A DNA stretch of 8,459 bases from Pseudomonas sp. (GTDB lineage: Bacteria > Pseudomonadota > Gammaproteobacteria > Pseudomonadales > Pseudomonadaceae). Position numbers and translations under genes: made by a program. The stretch is from NCBI GenBank assembly GCA_003527165.1, contig DPSI01000361.1, forward strand, positions 8,679 to 17,137, given 5' to 3'. Within the stretch, counting starts at the first letter, position 1; every line of letters starts with the position of its first letter. Below the pieces are notes generated by a model, which saw only the letters and a program-made list of their open reading frames with translations, ran no database searches and was not told where the DNA came from. Shown here piece after piece: positions 1 to 5,612 of this stretch.

Positions 1-245
1 TCAGGTATCGATTCGCCCCCAGAAGATAGTCCAGCCGATGCGCTGTAACAGTTTGTCCAGGGCCGCCACGCCTATCAGCGAGTTGCCGACCTGATTCGAG
101 CAGTGCTCGCATGGGCCTTGGGCTCCATCGGGTCATCTCGATGGACGTCCGCTCAGAAGCGCGAATCACGCCCGGCTGCGCAGGTGCGCCCCGGGCAACG
201 AAAGCCGGGCAAAAAAAGGAGCCTTTCGACTCCCAAGGACATCTG
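1..245. other. Non-coding left flank
   Basis: No gene can be supported in this stretch. Rightward frames run into early stops (for example TAA at 46-48). One leftward frame ends in TGA at 1-3 and is open back to a stop at 133-135, but it has no ATG, so it would be at most a fragment or chance. A 7-bp perfect inverted repeat, TCCATCG/CGATGGA, lies at 124-145 around an 8-nt loop. It has no T-run on either side, so it is not an intrinsic terminator. The right end holds the terminator of the leftward pyruvate carboxylase operon, annotated separately. The stretch could contain the decayed end of a neighbouring gene that lies mostly to the left of the window. Confidence 0.5.
211..234 (-). terminator. 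Intrinsic terminator of pycA-oadA
   Basis: Read on the minus strand just after the oadA stop, GGAGTC-GAAA-GGCTCC forms a 6-bp stem (one G-U pair) closed by a GNRA-type tetraloop. It is followed at once by seven T residues. It lies about 12 nt past the stop codon, the classic arrangement of a Rho-independent terminator. On the plus strand the hairpin is preceded by an A-run, so it acts only leftward. Confidence 0.88.
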
Positions 246-2060
246 TCAGGCCTCGATCTCGATCAGCAGATCGCCTGGGGTTACCCGATCCCCCTTGGCC
301 ACATGAACCGCCTTCACCGTACCGGCGATGGGCGCCTGAATCTCGGTTTCCATCTTCATCGCTTCGCTGATCAGCACCGCCTGCCCAGCCTTGACCACGT
401 CGCCGGCCTTGACCAATACATCCACCACGTTGCCCGGCATGCTGGTGCTGACGTCGCCCGGCCCATTGGCCTGCTTGCGCTGACCGCTGCCGCTACCGCC
501 GACGAAGTTGTTCAAAGGCTCGAACACCACTTCCTCCGGCATGCCGTCGATGGATAGGAAGAAGTGCCGCTTGCCTTCGCCCTTAACGCCGACACCAGTG
601 ATGTCGACGCGGTAGGTCTCGCCGTGCACGTCGATAACAAACTCGGTCGGCACGCCCTGCCCGCCCGCCGCACTCACCGCGCTGCCGTCCGGAATCGGCA
701 GCAACACTTCCGGTTGCAGCGTGCCCGCCTCGCGCTCCTCGAGAAACTTGCGGCCGATATCGGGGAACATGGCGTAGGTCAGCACATCCTCTTCGCTATG
801 GGCCAGGGCACCGATTTCCTGGCGCAGCTTGTCCAGCTCCGGCTTGATCAGGTCGGCCGGGCGCACCTCGATGATCTCTTCGCCACCGATGGCCTGGCGC
901 TGCAGTTTGGCGTCGATGGTGCCCGGCGCCTTGCCGTAACGGCCTTGCAGGTAGAGTTTCACCTCATTGGTGATGGTCTTGTAGCGCTCGCCGGCGAGCA
1001 CGTTGAAAAACGCCTGGGTGCCGACGATCTGCGAGGTCGGCGTCACCAGCGGCGGGTAGCCGAGGTCCTTGCGCACGCGCGGGATCTCGGCCAGCACTTC
1101 GTCCATGCGGTTGAGCGCGCCCTGTTCCTTGAGCTGATTGGCCAGGTTGGAAATCATCCCGCCGGGCACCTGATTGACCTGCACACGGGTATCGACGCCG
1201 GTGAATTCGCTTTCGAACTGGTGGTACTTCTTGCGCACCCCATAGAAGTACAGGCCGATCTCCTGGATCAACTCCAGATCGAGCCCGGTGTCGTAGGGCG
1301 TGCCGCGCAAGGCAGCAACCATCGATTCGGTGCCCGGATGGCTGGTGCCCCAGGCGAAGCTGGAAATCGCGGTATCGATATGGTCGGCGCCGTTTTCGAT
1401 GGCCTTGAGCTGGCACATGCTGGCCACACCGGCGGTGTCATGGGAGTGGATGAACACCGGCAGATCGATCTCGGCCTTCAGCGCACGGACCAGATCGCCG
1501 GTGGCGAACGGAGTCAGCAGGCCCGCCATGTCCTTGATGGCGATCGAATCGACGCCCATGTCGCGCATCGCCCGCGCCTGTTCAACGAACAGTTCGGTGG
1601 TGTGCACCGGGCTGGTGGTATAGCAGAGGGTGCCCTGGGCGTGCTTGCCGGTCTGCTTCACCGCGCGGACGGCGGTTTCCAGGTTCCGCACGTCGTTCAT
1701 CGCATCGAAGATGCGGAACACGTCGATGCCGTTTTCCGCCGCGCGGGCACAGAATGCCTCCACCACGTCATCGCTGTAGTGGCGATAGCCGAGCAGGTTC
1801 TGCCCGCGCAGCAGCATCTGCAGGCGGGTATTGGGCAGCGCAGCCTTGAGCTGGCGCAGGCGCTGCCAAGGATCTTCCTTGAGAAAGCGCACGCAGGCAT
1901 CGAAGGTCGCGCCGCCCCAGACCTCCAGCGACCAATAGCCGACCCGGTCAAGCTTGTCGCAGATCGGCAGCATGTCCTCCAGGCGCATGCGGGTGGCGAT
2001 CAGCGACTGATGGGCGTCTCGCAGGATGGTGTCGGTAACGGTGATTTTTTTTGTGTTCAT
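246..2060 (-). CDS. oadA: Pyruvate carboxylase subunit B (carboxyltransferase/biotin carrier)
   Basis: This 604-residue protein transfers the carboxyl group from carboxybiotin to pyruvate, giving oxaloacetate in the cytoplasm. The N-terminal half is an HMGL-like TIM-barrel carboxyltransferase. TILRDAHQS (about 11-19) supplies a metal ligand, IKDMAG holds the conserved Lys176, and IHSHDTAG (about 204-211) holds the metal-binding histidines. A conserved carboxylase domain follows, and a biotinyl domain ends the protein. The biotin site is EAMKMETE, with Lys569 placed 35 residues from the C terminus as is usual. The start is ATG with a strong upstream TAAGGAG. It is the second gene after the biotin carboxylase pycA. 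The family is also annotated as oxaloacetate decarboxylase alpha (hence oadA). The adjacent biotin carboxylase, and the absence here of the membrane OadB/OadG partners, point to pyruvate carboxylase instead, like P. aeruginosa PA5435. The symbol pycB is equally suitable. Confidence 0.95.
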   Translation of the reverse strand: MNTKKITVTDTILRDAHQSLIATRMRLEDMLPICDKLDRVGYWSLEVWGGATFDACVRFLKEDPWQRLRQLKAALPNTRLQMLLRGQNLLGYRHYSDDVVEAFCARAAENGIDVFRIFDAMNDVRNLETAVRAVKQTGKHAQGTLCYTTSPVHTTELFVEQARAMRDMGVDSIAIKDMAGLLTPFATGDLVRALKAEIDLPVFIHSHDTAGVASMCQLKAIENGADHIDTAISSFAWGTSHPGTESMVAALRGTPYDTGLDLELIQEIGLYFYGVRKKYHQFESEFTGVDTRVQVNQVPGGMISNLANQLKEQGALNRMDEVLAEIPRVRKDLGYPPLVTPTSQIVGTQAFFNVLAGERYKTITNEVKLYLQGRYGKAPGTIDAKLQRQAIGGEEIIEVRPADLIKPELDKLRQEIGALAHSEEDVLTYAMFPDIGRKFLEEREAGTLQPEVLLPIPDGSAVSAAGGQGVPTEFVIDVHGETYRVDITGVGVKGEGKRHFFLSIDGMPEEVVFEPLNNFVGGSGSGQRKQANGPGDVSTSMPGNVVDVLVKAGDVVKAGQAVLISEAMKMETEIQAPIAGTVKAVHVAKGDRVTPGDLLIEIEA

Positions 2061-2067
2061 GTTCTTT

Positions 2068-2074
2068 CTCCTTA
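2068..2074 (-). promoter_or_regulatory. Ribosome binding site of oadA
   Basis: On the minus strand TAAGGAG lies 7 nt before the ATG at 2060-2058. This near-perfect Shine-Dalgarno sequence confirms the start and implies independent initiation despite the co-transcribed upstream gene. Confidence 0.85.
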
Positions 2075-2075
2075 G

Positions 2076-2141
2076 GGCTGCAGGCTACAAGCTGCAGGCG
2101 AGTTCGGGCGGCCTGCAGCCTGGGACCTGAGGCCTGCGGCC
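2076..2141. repeat. Intercistronic inverted/direct repeats between pycA and oadA
   Basis: The 81-bp gap between the two carboxylase genes contains a perfect 10-bp inverted repeat, GGCTGCAGGC (2076-2085) and GCCTGCAGCC (2111-2120). A second direct copy, GCTGCAGGC, at 2091-2099 can pair with the same right arm in a shorter hairpin (11-nt loop). A further palindrome, GGCCTGCGGCC, sits at 2131-2141 against the pycA stop. The RNA could therefore fold in two mutually exclusive ways. There is no T-run, so it is not a standard terminator. It may be a REP-like intercistronic element that tunes mRNA stability or the ratio of the two subunits. That role is inferred. Confidence 0.6.
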
Positions 2142-3557
2142 TTATAAACCCGCGTGAGCGGCGATGGCGGCGGCGATGGCCAGGGCCAGTTCGCCCGGCT
2201 TGCGTTTGATCGAGTAGTTCAGCAGTTCCGGATGGTTGTCGACGAAGCTGGTGTTGAACTGTCCGCTGCGAAAATCCGGGTTTTCGAGAATCTTCTGGTA
2301 ATAGCTGGCGGTGGTTTTCACGCCCTGCACGCGCATGTCGTCCAGTGCCCGTGAGCCGCGCGCCAGCGCCTCCTCCCAGGTCAGTGCCCAGACGATCAGC
2401 TTCAAGCACATGGAGTCGTAGTACGGCGGGATGGTGTAGCCGGTGTAGATCGCCGTGTCGGTGCGCACGCCCGGCCCACCGGGGGCGTAGTAACGGGTGA
2501 TCTTGCCGAAGCAGGGCAGGAAGTTATTGCGCGGCTCCTCGGCGTTGATGCGGAACTGCAGGGCGAAGCCGCGATACTGGATGTCTTCCTGCTTGACCGA
2601 CAGCGGCTGGCCCGAAGCGATGCGGATCTGCTCGCGCACGATGTCGATGCCGGTGATTTCCTCGGTGATGGTGTGCTCCACCTGCACCCGAGTGTTCATT
2701 TCCATGAAGTACACCTGGCCCTCGGCGAGCAGGAACTCCACGGTGCCGGCGTTCTCATAGCCCACCGCTCTGGCTGCGCGCACCGCCAGGTCGCCGATGT
2801 AGGCGCGCTGCTCCGGGGTCAGCTGCGGGCTGGGGGCGATCTCGATGAGTTTCTGATTGCGCCGCTGGATCGAGCAATCGCGCTCGAACAGATGCACGGT
2901 ATTGCCGAACGAATCGGCCAGCACCTGCGCCTCGATGTGCTTGGGCTCGACGATGCACTTTTCCAGGAACACGTCAGCCGAACCGAAGGCCTTGGTCGCC
3001 TCGGAGATCACCCGTGGATAGGCCTGTTCGAGTTCTTCTCGCGAGTTGCAGCGGCGAATGCCACGACCGCCGCCACCGGATGTCGCCTTGAGCATCACCG
3101 GATAGCCGATGCGTTCGGCCTCGGCCAGCGCTTCCCGAACATCGGCCACGTTGCCTTCGGTGCCGTGTGTAACCGGCACGCCGGCCTTGATCATGCTGCG
3201 CCGCGCCTCGGTTTTGTCGCCCATGCGGCGAATGACTTCGGCGCTGGGGCCGACGAACTTGATTCCGCGCTCGGCGCAGATCTCCGCCAGCTCGGCGTTC
3301 TCGGACAGGAAACCGTAGCCCGGATGCAAGGCATCGCAGCCGGTCTCCACGGCCAGATTCACCAGTTTGCGTGGGTTCAGGTAGCCAGCCAGCGGGTCTT
3401 CGCCGATGAAATAGGCCTCGTCGGCGCGTTTGACGTGTAGCGCGTGGCGATCGGGCTCGGCGAATACCGCTACCGAGCGAACGCCCATCTCGGCGCAGGC
3501 CCGCACGATACGGACGGCGATCTCCCCGCGGTTGGCGATCAGCAGCTTCTTGATCAC
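2142..3557 (-). CDS. pycA: Pyruvate carboxylase subunit A (biotin carboxylase)
   Basis: This 471-residue ATP-grasp biotin carboxylase uses ATP and bicarbonate to carboxylate the biotin carried by the partner subunit, the first half-reaction of anaplerotic pyruvate carboxylation. MIKKLLIANRGEIAVRI opens the preATP-grasp domain and HPGYGFLSEN lies near 78-87. The glycine-rich ATP loop KATSGGGGRG is at 157-166. ERDCSIQRRNQKL (about 225-237) and the catalytic EMNTRVQVEH (about 286-295) carry the metal, bicarbonate and biotin-site residues. The length fits the free-standing subunit of two-subunit enzymes. A separate AccC copy for fatty acid synthesis normally sits beside accB, which is absent here, and the next gene is oadA. 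The start codon is GTG, preceded by GAGGGA at 7 nt; the nearby upstream ATG is out of frame. It matches P. aeruginosa PA5436 in type and context. Confidence 0.93.
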   Translation of the reverse strand: MIKKLLIANRGEIAVRIVRACAEMGVRSVAVFAEPDRHALHVKRADEAYFIGEDPLAGYLNPRKLVNLAVETGCDALHPGYGFLSENAELAEICAERGIKFVGPSAEVIRRMGDKTEARRSMIKAGVPVTHGTEGNVADVREALAEAERIGYPVMLKATSGGGGRGIRRCNSREELEQAYPRVISEATKAFGSADVFLEKCIVEPKHIEAQVLADSFGNTVHLFERDCSIQRRNQKLIEIAPSPQLTPEQRAYIGDLAVRAARAVGYENAGTVEFLLAEGQVYFMEMNTRVQVEHTITEEITGIDIVREQIRIASGQPLSVKQEDIQYRGFALQFRINAEEPRNNFLPCFGKITRYYAPGGPGVRTDTAIYTGYTIPPYYDSMCLKLIVWALTWEEALARGSRALDDMRVQGVKTTASYYQKILENPDFRSGQFNTSFVDNHPELLNYSIKRKPGELALAIAAAIAAHAGL

Positions 3558-3564
3558 GCTGTCA

Positions 3565-3570
3565 TCCCTC
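3565..3570 (-). promoter_or_regulatory. Ribosome binding site deciding the GTG start of pycA
   Basis: On the minus strand GAGGGA ends 7 nt before GTG at 3557-3555. The GTG opens directly into the conserved MIKKLLIANRGEIA start of biotin carboxylases. The ATG that overlaps this site is in another frame and meets a stop after three codons. Confidence 0.7.
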
Positions 3571-3643
3571 GGATCAGTGAGCAGAGCGGCCCAGCTAGGA
3601 CCCTGTATACCGCCGCTTCAGGCGATGGGTTTTACCCTACCCG

Positions 3644-3672
3644 TTGAGGATCAATTACTGAAAATGAATAAT
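3644..3672 (+). promoter_or_regulatory. Candidate sigma-70 promoter of pycR
   Basis: TTGAGG (3644-3649) and AATAAT (3667-3672) are separated by exactly 17 nt. They match the -35 and -10 consensus at 4/6 and 5/6 positions. Transcription would start near 3679, leaving a leader of about 80 nt before the LysR gene. The AT-rich patch stands out against the GC-rich surroundings. Inferred from sequence only. Confidence 0.5.
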
Positions 3673-3673
3673 A
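3668..3673 (-). promoter_or_regulatory. Candidate -10 box of the pycA-oadA promoter
   Basis: On the minus strand TATTAT is a plausible -10 hexamer with no good -35. The expected -35 position abuts the ATAAG-N6-CTTAT dyad at 3686-3701. A weak -35 with a nearby dyad is what an activator-dependent LysR target promoter tends to look like. The box overlaps the opposing pycR -10 region, so the two promoters would compete for RNA polymerase. Confidence 0.35.
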
Positions 3674-3685
3674 GTTTGGCTACGC

Positions 3686-3701
3686 ATAAGGTATGGCTTA
3701 T
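3686..3701. promoter_or_regulatory. Candidate PycR (LysR) binding dyad
   Basis: ATAAG-GTATGG-CTTAT is a perfect 5-bp inverted repeat with a 6-bp spacer, lying between the divergent pycA and pycR genes. AT-rich dyads of about 13-17 bp are usual for LysR-type regulators, although the spacing here gives T-N12-A rather than the classical T-N11-A. It sits just upstream of the candidate pycA promoter and just downstream of the predicted pycR start, so one bound dimer could activate pycA and repress pycR. Confidence 0.35.
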
Positions 3702-3757
3702 ATCTAACTCACGACCCCACCCGTTGGCGAGGAGCCGACGCCCTGACCGGAGTGATC

Positions 3758-4705
3758 ATGAGAAAGTCCTTGATGCGCATGACATTGCGCCAGCTGCGCG
3801 TATTTCGGGCGGTCTGCGATAACCACTCCTACAGTCGTGCCGCCGAGGAAATGGCGCTGACGCAGCCAGCGGTCAGCCTGCAGATTCGCCAGTTGGAAGA
3901 ACTGCTTGGCCAGCCGTTGTTCGAGTACACCGGCAAAAAGCTTTATCTCACCGACGCAGCCGAAGCACTCAAACGCACCAGCGAGGACATCTTCGGCAGA
4001 CTGGAAAGCCTCGACATGCAGCTATCCACACTGCAGGGCTCGCTGCAGGGGCAGCTGAAGCTGGCGGTCGAATCGAGTGCAAAATATTTCGTTCCACACC
4101 TGTTCGCTTCGTTTCGTGAACTGCACCCCGAGGTGAGCCTGCAACTGGTGGTGGTCAATCATGCCCAGGCGATCCAGCGGCTGAACGCCAATCGCGACGA
4201 CCTGCTACTGATTTCCCAGGTGCCAGCGGATATGGATCTGGAATTCCTGCCTTTTCTGGACAACGCCATCATCGCCGTCGCCCCGCCCAGCCATCCACTG
4301 TGCCGGAAACAGCACCTAAGCCTGCAGGACCTCACGGCCTGGCCGCTGCTGATACGCGAGCCCGGCTCAGGTACCCGACGCGCTGCCGAGCAGTATTGCA
4401 ACCAGAAGCGCGCGCATTTCCCGCAAACCATGGTACTCGGCTCGCTGGAAGCCCAGCGCGAAGGCGTGTTGGCCGGTCTGGGGCTGGCGCTGCTACCCCG
4501 ACATGCCGTGCTGCGCGAGTTGGAAAGCGGCAAGCTTCACGAGCTCCCGGTCGAAGAGCTGCCACTGATACGCAGTTGGTGCCTCGTGCATCCGCGCGGC
4601 AAATACCTGTCTCCCGTGGCGCAAACCTTCTTCGCTTTCGCCCGTAGCGAGCGGCAACGCATCAATGCGCTGGAGCGGGACTTCAGCAGAGCCGGCCCGC
4701 TCTGA
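3758..4705 (+). CDS. pycR: LysR-family regulator of the pyruvate carboxylase locus
   Basis: This 315-residue LysR-type transcription factor has an N-terminal winged helix-turn-helix (LRQLRVFRAVCDNHSYSRAA, then ALTQPAVSLQIRQLEELLG) and a linker helix. A LysR substrate-binding (periplasmic-binding-protein-like) domain follows from about residue 90. I chose ATG 3758 because GGAG at 3749-3752 is 5 nt upstream. The in-frame GTG at 3752 overlaps that site, and ATGs at 3773 or 3779 remain possible. It is transcribed away from pycA across a shared promoter region, the standard layout for a LysR gene and its target. This matches P. aeruginosa PycR (PA5437), reported to affect long-term lung infection and metabolism. 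The effector is unknown from sequence. Its control of the genes to its right is not evident, since the next gene is a separate regulator 110 bp downstream. Confidence 0.88.
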   Translation: MRKSLMRMTLRQLRVFRAVCDNHSYSRAAEEMALTQPAVSLQIRQLEELLGQPLFEYTGKKLYLTDAAEALKRTSEDIFGRLESLDMQLSTLQGSLQGQLKLAVESSAKYFVPHLFASFRELHPEVSLQLVVVNHAQAIQRLNANRDDLLLISQVPADMDLEFLPFLDNAIIAVAPPSHPLCRKQHLSLQDLTAWPLLIREPGSGTRRAAEQYCNQKRAHFPQTMVLGSLEAQREGVLAGLGLALLPRHAVLRELESGKLHELPVEELPLIRSWCLVHPRGKYLSPVAQTFFAFARSERQRINALERDFSRAGPL

Positions 4706-4762
4706 CGGTCACGGCATCGCACGGACACAGGCTTCGTATCCTTCGTCGGAAAGCGTGAAGCG

Positions 4763-4779
4763 TATCGGCGTATACGATA
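4763..4779. promoter_or_regulatory. Candidate GntR operator upstream of the GntR gene
   Basis: The palindrome CGTATACG (4769-4776) is overlapped by a second dyad, TATCG-N7-CGATA (4763-4779), about 40 bp before the GntR start. GntR/FCD regulators typically bind short palindromes built on GT...AC, and GTATAC cores are common. Autoregulation is a reasonable inference but is not shown. No convincing -35/-10 pair was seen in this 110-bp gap. Confidence 0.35.
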
Positions 4780-4815
4780 TCCTCAAGCGCATCCACCTCT
4801 GCCGAGCGCGCGACC

Positions 4816-5562
4816 GTGCCCCTTAAATCCTTCAACGCCCCGAATCTTGGAATCGTGCCCTCGGCTTCCGAAGTGATTGCCAAGCACCTGCGTGAAGCGA
4901 TCATCAGCGGTCAGTTCGCGGAAGGCGAGCCAGTGCGCCAGGACGATGTGGCGCGCCTGTTCAATGTCAGCAAAATCCCGGTACGCGAAGCTCTGAAACG
5001 CCTGGAAGCCGAAGGCCTGGTGTCGTTCCAGCGCAACAAGGGTGCGCTCGTGACCGTGCTCACCGAGCCGGAGCTGGCGCAGATATTCGAGGTGCGGGTG
5101 CTGCTGGAAACCCAGATCATCCGCCTCGCCGTACCCAACATGACCGACGCCACCTTTGCCCAGGCCGAGTCGATCTGCGCCGAGTTCGTCCACGAAGACA
5201 ATGCGGCACGCTGGGCCGAACTGAACTGGGCCTTCCACGCCTGCCTTTACGGTCCGGCGGAGCGGCCGTTCATGATGCAGCTGATCCGCTCGATCCACGA
5301 CAAGGTCGAACGCTATCTGCGGGTACAAATGAGTATTCATGAAGGCAAGCATGGCGCCGACCTGGAGCACCGCGAAATTTTATGCGCTGTCCGCAGCGGC
5401 GATGCGGAACTGTGTGCCGAGCTGATCGAGCGCCACATCATCGGCGTCTGCCAGGCGTTGTTCGAGCATCTGCCTCATGGCCACCGCTGGGCAGGCTTGG
5501 ACGCTTCCGCCTGGACTATGCCGATTTCGTCATCCGCACCGACGAAAACATTCAAGCCGTAA
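4816..5562 (+). CDS. GntR/FCD-family regulator, probably of hydroxyproline catabolism
   Basis: This 248-residue regulator has an N-terminal GntR winged helix-turn-helix (about 17-80). [20 protein letters not shown] is followed by [20 protein letters not shown] and the wing [21 protein letters not shown]-terminal all-helical FCD effector domain (about 88-215) follows. Its histidines in [16 protein letters not shown] and LIERHI fit the metal/carboxylate pocket of the FCD group. The start is GTG at 4816 with a weak ribosome site; GTG at codon 14 is an in-frame alternative. About 25 residues after the FCD domain look like a non-conserved tail. It lies 50 bp upstream of the epimerase in the same direction, so it is probably the local regulator responding to hydroxyproline or an intermediate. 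P. aeruginosa uses an AraC-type LhpR instead, so the symbol is left blank. The ligand is inferred from context. Confidence 0.85.
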   Translation: MPLKSFNAPNLGIVPSASEVIAKHLREAIISGQFAEGEPVRQDDVARLFNVSKIPVREALKRLEAEGLVSFQRNKGALVTVLTEPELAQIFEVRVLLETQIIRLAVPNMTDATFAQAESICAEFVHEDNAARWAELNWAFHACLYGPAERPFMMQLIRSIHDKVERYLRVQMSIHEGKHGADLEHREILCAVRSGDAELCAELIERHIIGVCQALFEHLPHGHRWAGLDASAWTMPISSSAPTKTFKP

Positions 5563-5579
5563 GCAAGCAGCCGTTGGAT

Positions 5580-5604
5580 GCTTGTCACACATCCTCGCAC
5601 AAGC
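5580..5604. promoter_or_regulatory. Hairpin and possible GntR site before the epimerase
   Basis: In the 50-bp gap between the GntR gene and the epimerase, GCTTGT (5580-5585) and ACAAGC (5599-5604) form a 6-bp inverted repeat. Inside it, TTGTCACACA (5582-5591) fits the GT-N3-AC core of FadR-type GntR operators. An overlapping GGATG/CATCC repeat (5576-5594) gives an alternative small hairpin. It may be an operator or a leader structure. Support is limited to the pattern. Confidence 0.25.
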
Positions 5605-5607
5605 AGG
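5605..5607 (+). promoter_or_regulatory. Ribosome binding site deciding the epimerase start
   Basis: AGG (within GCAGGCGAC) lies 5 nt before ATG 5613. The open frame continues upstream to 5382 inside the GntR gene, but homology begins at this ATG with [19 protein letters not shown], the usual start of hydroxyproline epimerases. Confidence 0.6.
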
Positions 5608-5612
5608 CGACA

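Noticed and set aside
1..135. Leftward open frame ending in TGA at 1-3
   Set aside because: No ATG start, under 45 codons, no recognised motif; could be chance.
181..210. GC-rich imperfect hairpin CCCGG/CCGGG as a rightward terminator
   Set aside because: Followed by an A-run, not a T-run, on the plus strand; only the adjacent leftward hairpin fits a terminator.
564..2075. 503-codon rightward open frame antisense to oadA
   Set aside because: It is a GC-rich shadow of the opposite strand; oadA has unmistakable domains, a strong ribosome site and a terminator, while the antisense product is compositionally odd and shows no recognisable motif.
2673..3440. 255-codon rightward open frame antisense to pycA
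   Set aside because: Shadow of the biotin carboxylase gene, with His/Gly-rich non-family sequence and no ribosome site.
3752..3757. GTG at 3752 as the pycR start
   Set aside because: It overlaps the GGAG ribosome site that correctly spaces ATG 3758.
4783..5370. 195-codon leftward open frame antisense to the GntR gene
   Set aside because: Shadow of a well-supported GntR/FCD gene; no recognisable domain.
5382..5612. Upstream extension of the epimerase frame into the GntR gene
   Set aside because: The added 77 residues are Arg/Cys-rich and non-conserved; homology and a ribosome site place the start at ATG 5613.
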